Source: an uncultured Pseudomonadales bacterium (GTDB lineage Bacteria; Pseudomonadota; Gammaproteobacteria; Pseudomonadales; Azotimanducaceae). From it: a DNA stretch of 64,000 nucleotides. Positions 62,901 to 64,000 of this stretch are shown here, piece by piece; positions within the stretch are counted from its first letter, which is position 1, and each line of letters opens with the position of its first letter. The position numbers and the translations under genes are program-made. Under the pieces are notes generated by a model. It saw only the letters and a list, made by a program, of their open reading frames with translations. It did not search any database and was not told where the DNA came from. The DNA is taken from positions 62,001 to 126,000 of the forward strand of contig CALKBV010000006.1 in the NCBI GenBank assembly GCA_937775265.1, read 5' to 3'.

Positions 62901-63352
62901 CAGAAGCTGAGAAAGAAGCACTTATTCGCCACTGCGGTCGCATGTACGTGGCTGGCGCCAACCTTACCGTGCCGGTCTTTGTCGTAGTTCTGCGCAAAGC
63001 GTACGGGCTAGGCGCACTGGCAATGGCCGGAGGTAGTTTCGACGAAACCTTCTTTGCAATTTCATGGCCGACCGGCGAATTTGCGGGCATGGGTCTCGAA
63101 GGTCAGATCAAACTCGGGCGCCGTAATGAACTCGCAGCGATCAAGGACATTCCAGAACGAAAAGCCCGCTACGATCAACTGGTTGCTAACGCTTACGATT
63201 GGTCACGCGCACTGAACGCCGGAACTGTTTTTGAGGTTGATGACGTCATCGATCCGGCAGATACCCGTAAATGGATTGTCATGGGCCTCGATTCCTCGCC
63301 ACCTGTTATCCCACGTGCTGGTAAAAAACATGCATGGATCGACACCTGGTAG
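59978..63352 (+). CDS. Single-chain acyl-CoA carboxylase (biotin carboxylase + BCCP + carboxyltransferase)
   Basis: 1124 residues. Residues 1 to about 450 are biotin carboxylase (KHLLVANRGEIAIRILRTAA, GYGFLSE, KAIAGGGGRGMRPV, FMEANARLQVEHTVTE). The biotinyl domain at about 505-580 has EALKMEH with biotin Lys544. From about 610 to 1124 lies the carboxyltransferase: RTARENIYDLCDEGSFTEYG, GVGRVNADIVGE, NSNSPTGGAIDSDAADKASR, DCPGNMVGPEAE, FAGMGLEGQIKLG. Most acyl-CoA carboxylases split these parts over two polypeptides; the one-chain layout matches the long-chain acyl-CoA carboxylase type. ATP and bicarbonate carboxylate an acyl-CoA; substrate unresolved. Confidence 0.93.
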   Translation: MLKHLLVANRGEIAIRILRTAADLDMQTTAIYAIDDEASLHTRHADNAQNLAAEGVAAYLDQTNIISIAKDAGCDAIHPGYGFLSESAEFAQACENAQITYVGPSVDALNIFGNKAAARALAERCDVPVLPGLSQAITYAEAHEFFASLDGSAAVMLKAIAGGGGRGMRPVMALADLEEAFNRATSEALQAFGSGDLYIEELLPRARHIEVQIIGDGSGAVSHLWDRECSLQRQRQKLIEIAPAFGLTEDMRSEILQAAVRLAREAMYRGVGTIEFLVTDDRFVFMEANARLQVEHTVTEEVTGFDLVALQLHIADGASLQELSLDQANIPQPRGVALQARINLESMNADATSRPGGGLISAYEPPSGHGIRVDGFGYPGYITSPHYDSLLAKLIVHAPDMNRVLKKTQRALSEFRIEGVRSNIEFLTNLITRTEFTGESIHTRYVEENIAKLLEPGDDRIRYFSPQREIEKAGVDVDPDDPLAVLNVTREKPVATVSSAPIVQGPPGTTPVLAPMQGMMVEISVAIGDSVQLGQPVAVLEALKMEHVIKAPESGIIREVALAPGDAIFEDTPIVFIESQAVDGEYGTEVIIDFDEIRPDLAEVNHFQALTKDDARPTATAKRHDIDKRTARENIYDLCDEGSFTEYGPLVTAARLPTDTIEELEERVTRTTSDAMVMGVGRVNADIVGEENARCVAMSYDYTVLAGTQGKKNHKKQDRMFGVAEKYRLPIVIYTEGGGGRTYNGPNPGPSTVDSVGGLNVATWRELGKCSGLVPIVGIGSGFCFAGNVVLLGACDVIIATEDSSLGIGGPAMIEGGGLGAYAPGEVGPISIQEPNGVIDIVVKDEVEATVTAKHYLSFFQGNSQQWQANDQRKLRHIVPENRRAVYSIREVIDTLADTDSMLELRPKFGLAMVTAFIRIEGKAVGVIANNSNSPTGGAIDSDAADKASRFMQLCDAFDIPILSLIDCPGNMVGPEAEKEALIRHCGRMYVAGANLTVPVFVVVLRKAYGLGALAMAGGSFDETFFAISWPTGEFAGMGLEGQIKLGRRNELAAIKDIPERKARYDQLVANAYDWSRALNAGTVFEVDDVIDPADTRKWIVMGLDSSPPVIPRAGKKHAWIDTW

Positions 63353-63482
63353 ACCCATCCTGCTTCTGGTTCGGCTATTGGCAGGAAAAGCTGGAACGCT
63401 GCGTTTTTGGGTCCAGTTGACCAACGATCGGCGCTCTGACTTCCTAGTTGCGACATCCAAAATCTGGTTTTATCGTCAGGAC

Positions 63483-63566
63483 TACTCTTTCATAAAACAA
63501 GCAGGTACCAATCTGATTCGATACCCAGACTCTCGATCGAAAAGCCCTGTTATAATCCCTATCCTC
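63483..63566 (+). mobile_element. IS91-like right end (half tail), copy L
   Basis: Starts TACTCTTTCATAAAACAAGC and ends TAATCCCTATCCTC. Tip with intact TGTTATAAT. The MFS start codon is 63 bases downstream. Confidence 0.86.
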
Positions 63567-63629
63567 TGTTGTTGTACCCGGTTGCTAAAATCGTAACAAT
63601 GAAGCCCCATAGCTGAATATGGCAGGTAG

Positions 63630-64000
63630 ATGACATCCACCACCGTCGCGCCGACTAACGATCAAGATACGTACCCGAGCATTGGTTCTGCCAGTTATTG
63701 CCTTGGATTGTTATTCACCGCCTATATCCTATCCTTCATCGATCGCCAGATACTCTCTTTGTTAGTTGGCCCCATACGAGCAGATTTTGGCATTTCTGAT
63801 TTCGAATACAGCCTCCTAGCAGGAGCTGCATTTGCCGTTCTTTATGCGATTGCTGGTTTGCCTCTGGGGCGACTGGCAGACAGGTATTCCAGACGTTTGA
63901 TTGTTTCGGGGTCTGTTTTTTTCTGGAGTATCATGACGGTCACCTGCGGCCTGACTCAAAATTTCAGCCAACTTTTTGTTGCAAGGATGGGCGTTGGTGC
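63630..64000 (+). CDS. MFS transporter, spinster-like, 3' end outside window
   Basis: At least 123 residues: YCLGLLFTAYILSFIDRQIL, SLLVGPIRADFGISDFEYSL, LAGAAFAVLYAIAGLPLGRL, ADRYSRRLIVSGSVFFWSIM. D-R-Q-I-L-S-L-L in helix 1 and the G-x-L-A-D-R-x-S-R-R loop are typical of the spinster-like / ACS branch. Frequently found with degradative clusters, possibly exporting or importing hydrophobic acids. ATG at 63630 with GCAGG upstream. It could be transcribed from tip L. Confidence 0.85.
   Translation, partial: MTSTTVAPTNDQDTYPSIGSASYCLGLLFTAYILSFIDRQILSLLVGPIRADFGISDFEYSLLAGAAFAVLYAIAGLPLGRLADRYSRRLIVSGSVFFWSIMTVTCGLTQNFSQLFVARMGVG

Noticed and set aside
10051-63566. CRISPR array from the recurrent ~33-bp repeat
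   Set aside because: Copies are kilobases apart, not regularly spaced, and are linked to transposase remnants and a shared 220-bp tail.

Overview
The window looks like a chromosomal segment of a marine-type gammaproteobacterium with heterotrophic, lipid/steroid-like catabolism. Supporting genes are the elongation factor P paralogue EfpL (YeiP), the ribosome-rescue hydrolase ArfB, DusC, a DUF3820 protein, a green-tuned proteorhodopsin, and many CoA-thioester and oxygenase genes: acyl-CoA synthetase, CaiB/BaiF CoA-transferases, a 17-beta-HSD4-like SDR, a thiolase, two Baeyer-Villiger monooxygenases, a cytochrome P450, a PhyH dioxygenase and a single-chain acyl-CoA carboxylase. The taxon below class level is inference.

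Layout. 1-8.6 kb: acyl-CoA synthetase (cut by the window start), GST, the arfB-efpL pair, DUF3820, an unknown 462-aa protein overlapping a histidine phosphatase, an epoxide-hydrolase-like protein, a small monooxygenase-fold protein and an acetyl-CoA hydrolase/transferase. 8.9-12.4 kb: the longest IS91-like remnant, a TspO-like protein and the SMP-30 gene. 12.4-20.3 kb: a tandem CaiB fusion, a decayed membrane/zinc-motif gene, proteorhodopsin, a sulfatase::CaiB pseudogene junction, an SDR and a thiolase. 20.3-28 kb: a truncated MFS gene, several small enzymes (some broken), a palindromic repeat and a two-gene glycosyltransferase operon in which one enzyme carries an N-terminal helical-repeat region. 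28-44 kb: IS91-like tails alternating with a PNPOx-like protein, BVMO, a large secreted protease, TetR, P450, a second BVMO and broken genes. 44-52.5 kb: MFS symporter, an outer-membrane DUF5916/CBM9-type protein, alkaline phosphatase, SDR and an HSL-type esterase. 52.7-64 kb: PhyH, an amber-interrupted peroxiredoxin with a Fur-type box, a small operon containing a heme-monooxygenase-like protein, DusC, the single-chain carboxylase and an MFS gene cut by the window end.

The dominant structural theme is a decayed IS91-like (Y2 rolling-circle) transposon family. No intact transposase is present. The non-coding right-hand end, about 220 bp and ending in a conserved TCCTATCCTC, is scattered through the window as long tails, short solo ends and inverted pairs. 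The last 25 bp contain a perfect extended -10 promoter (TGTTATAAT) pointing out of the element. Eight genes or gene groups start shortly downstream of, and in the same direction as, an intact copy: TspO-like, SMP-30-CaiB, PNPOx, both BVMOs, P450, PhyH and the terminal MFS. Three copies lacking a co-oriented gene have a mutated -10. An inverted pair at 24.3 kb also points at a cupin gene on the minus strand. The best candidate for something undescribed is therefore a dispersed 'mobile promoter' network that may have rewired expression of accessory catabolic genes. A second repeat family with the same terminal bases is also present.

The window is rich in pseudogenes (sulfatase, CaiB fragments, HxlR, beta-lactamase-like, MFS, peroxiredoxin, membrane proteins). 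This fits recent expansion of the element and ongoing gene loss, although single-base frameshifts could also be assembly errors.
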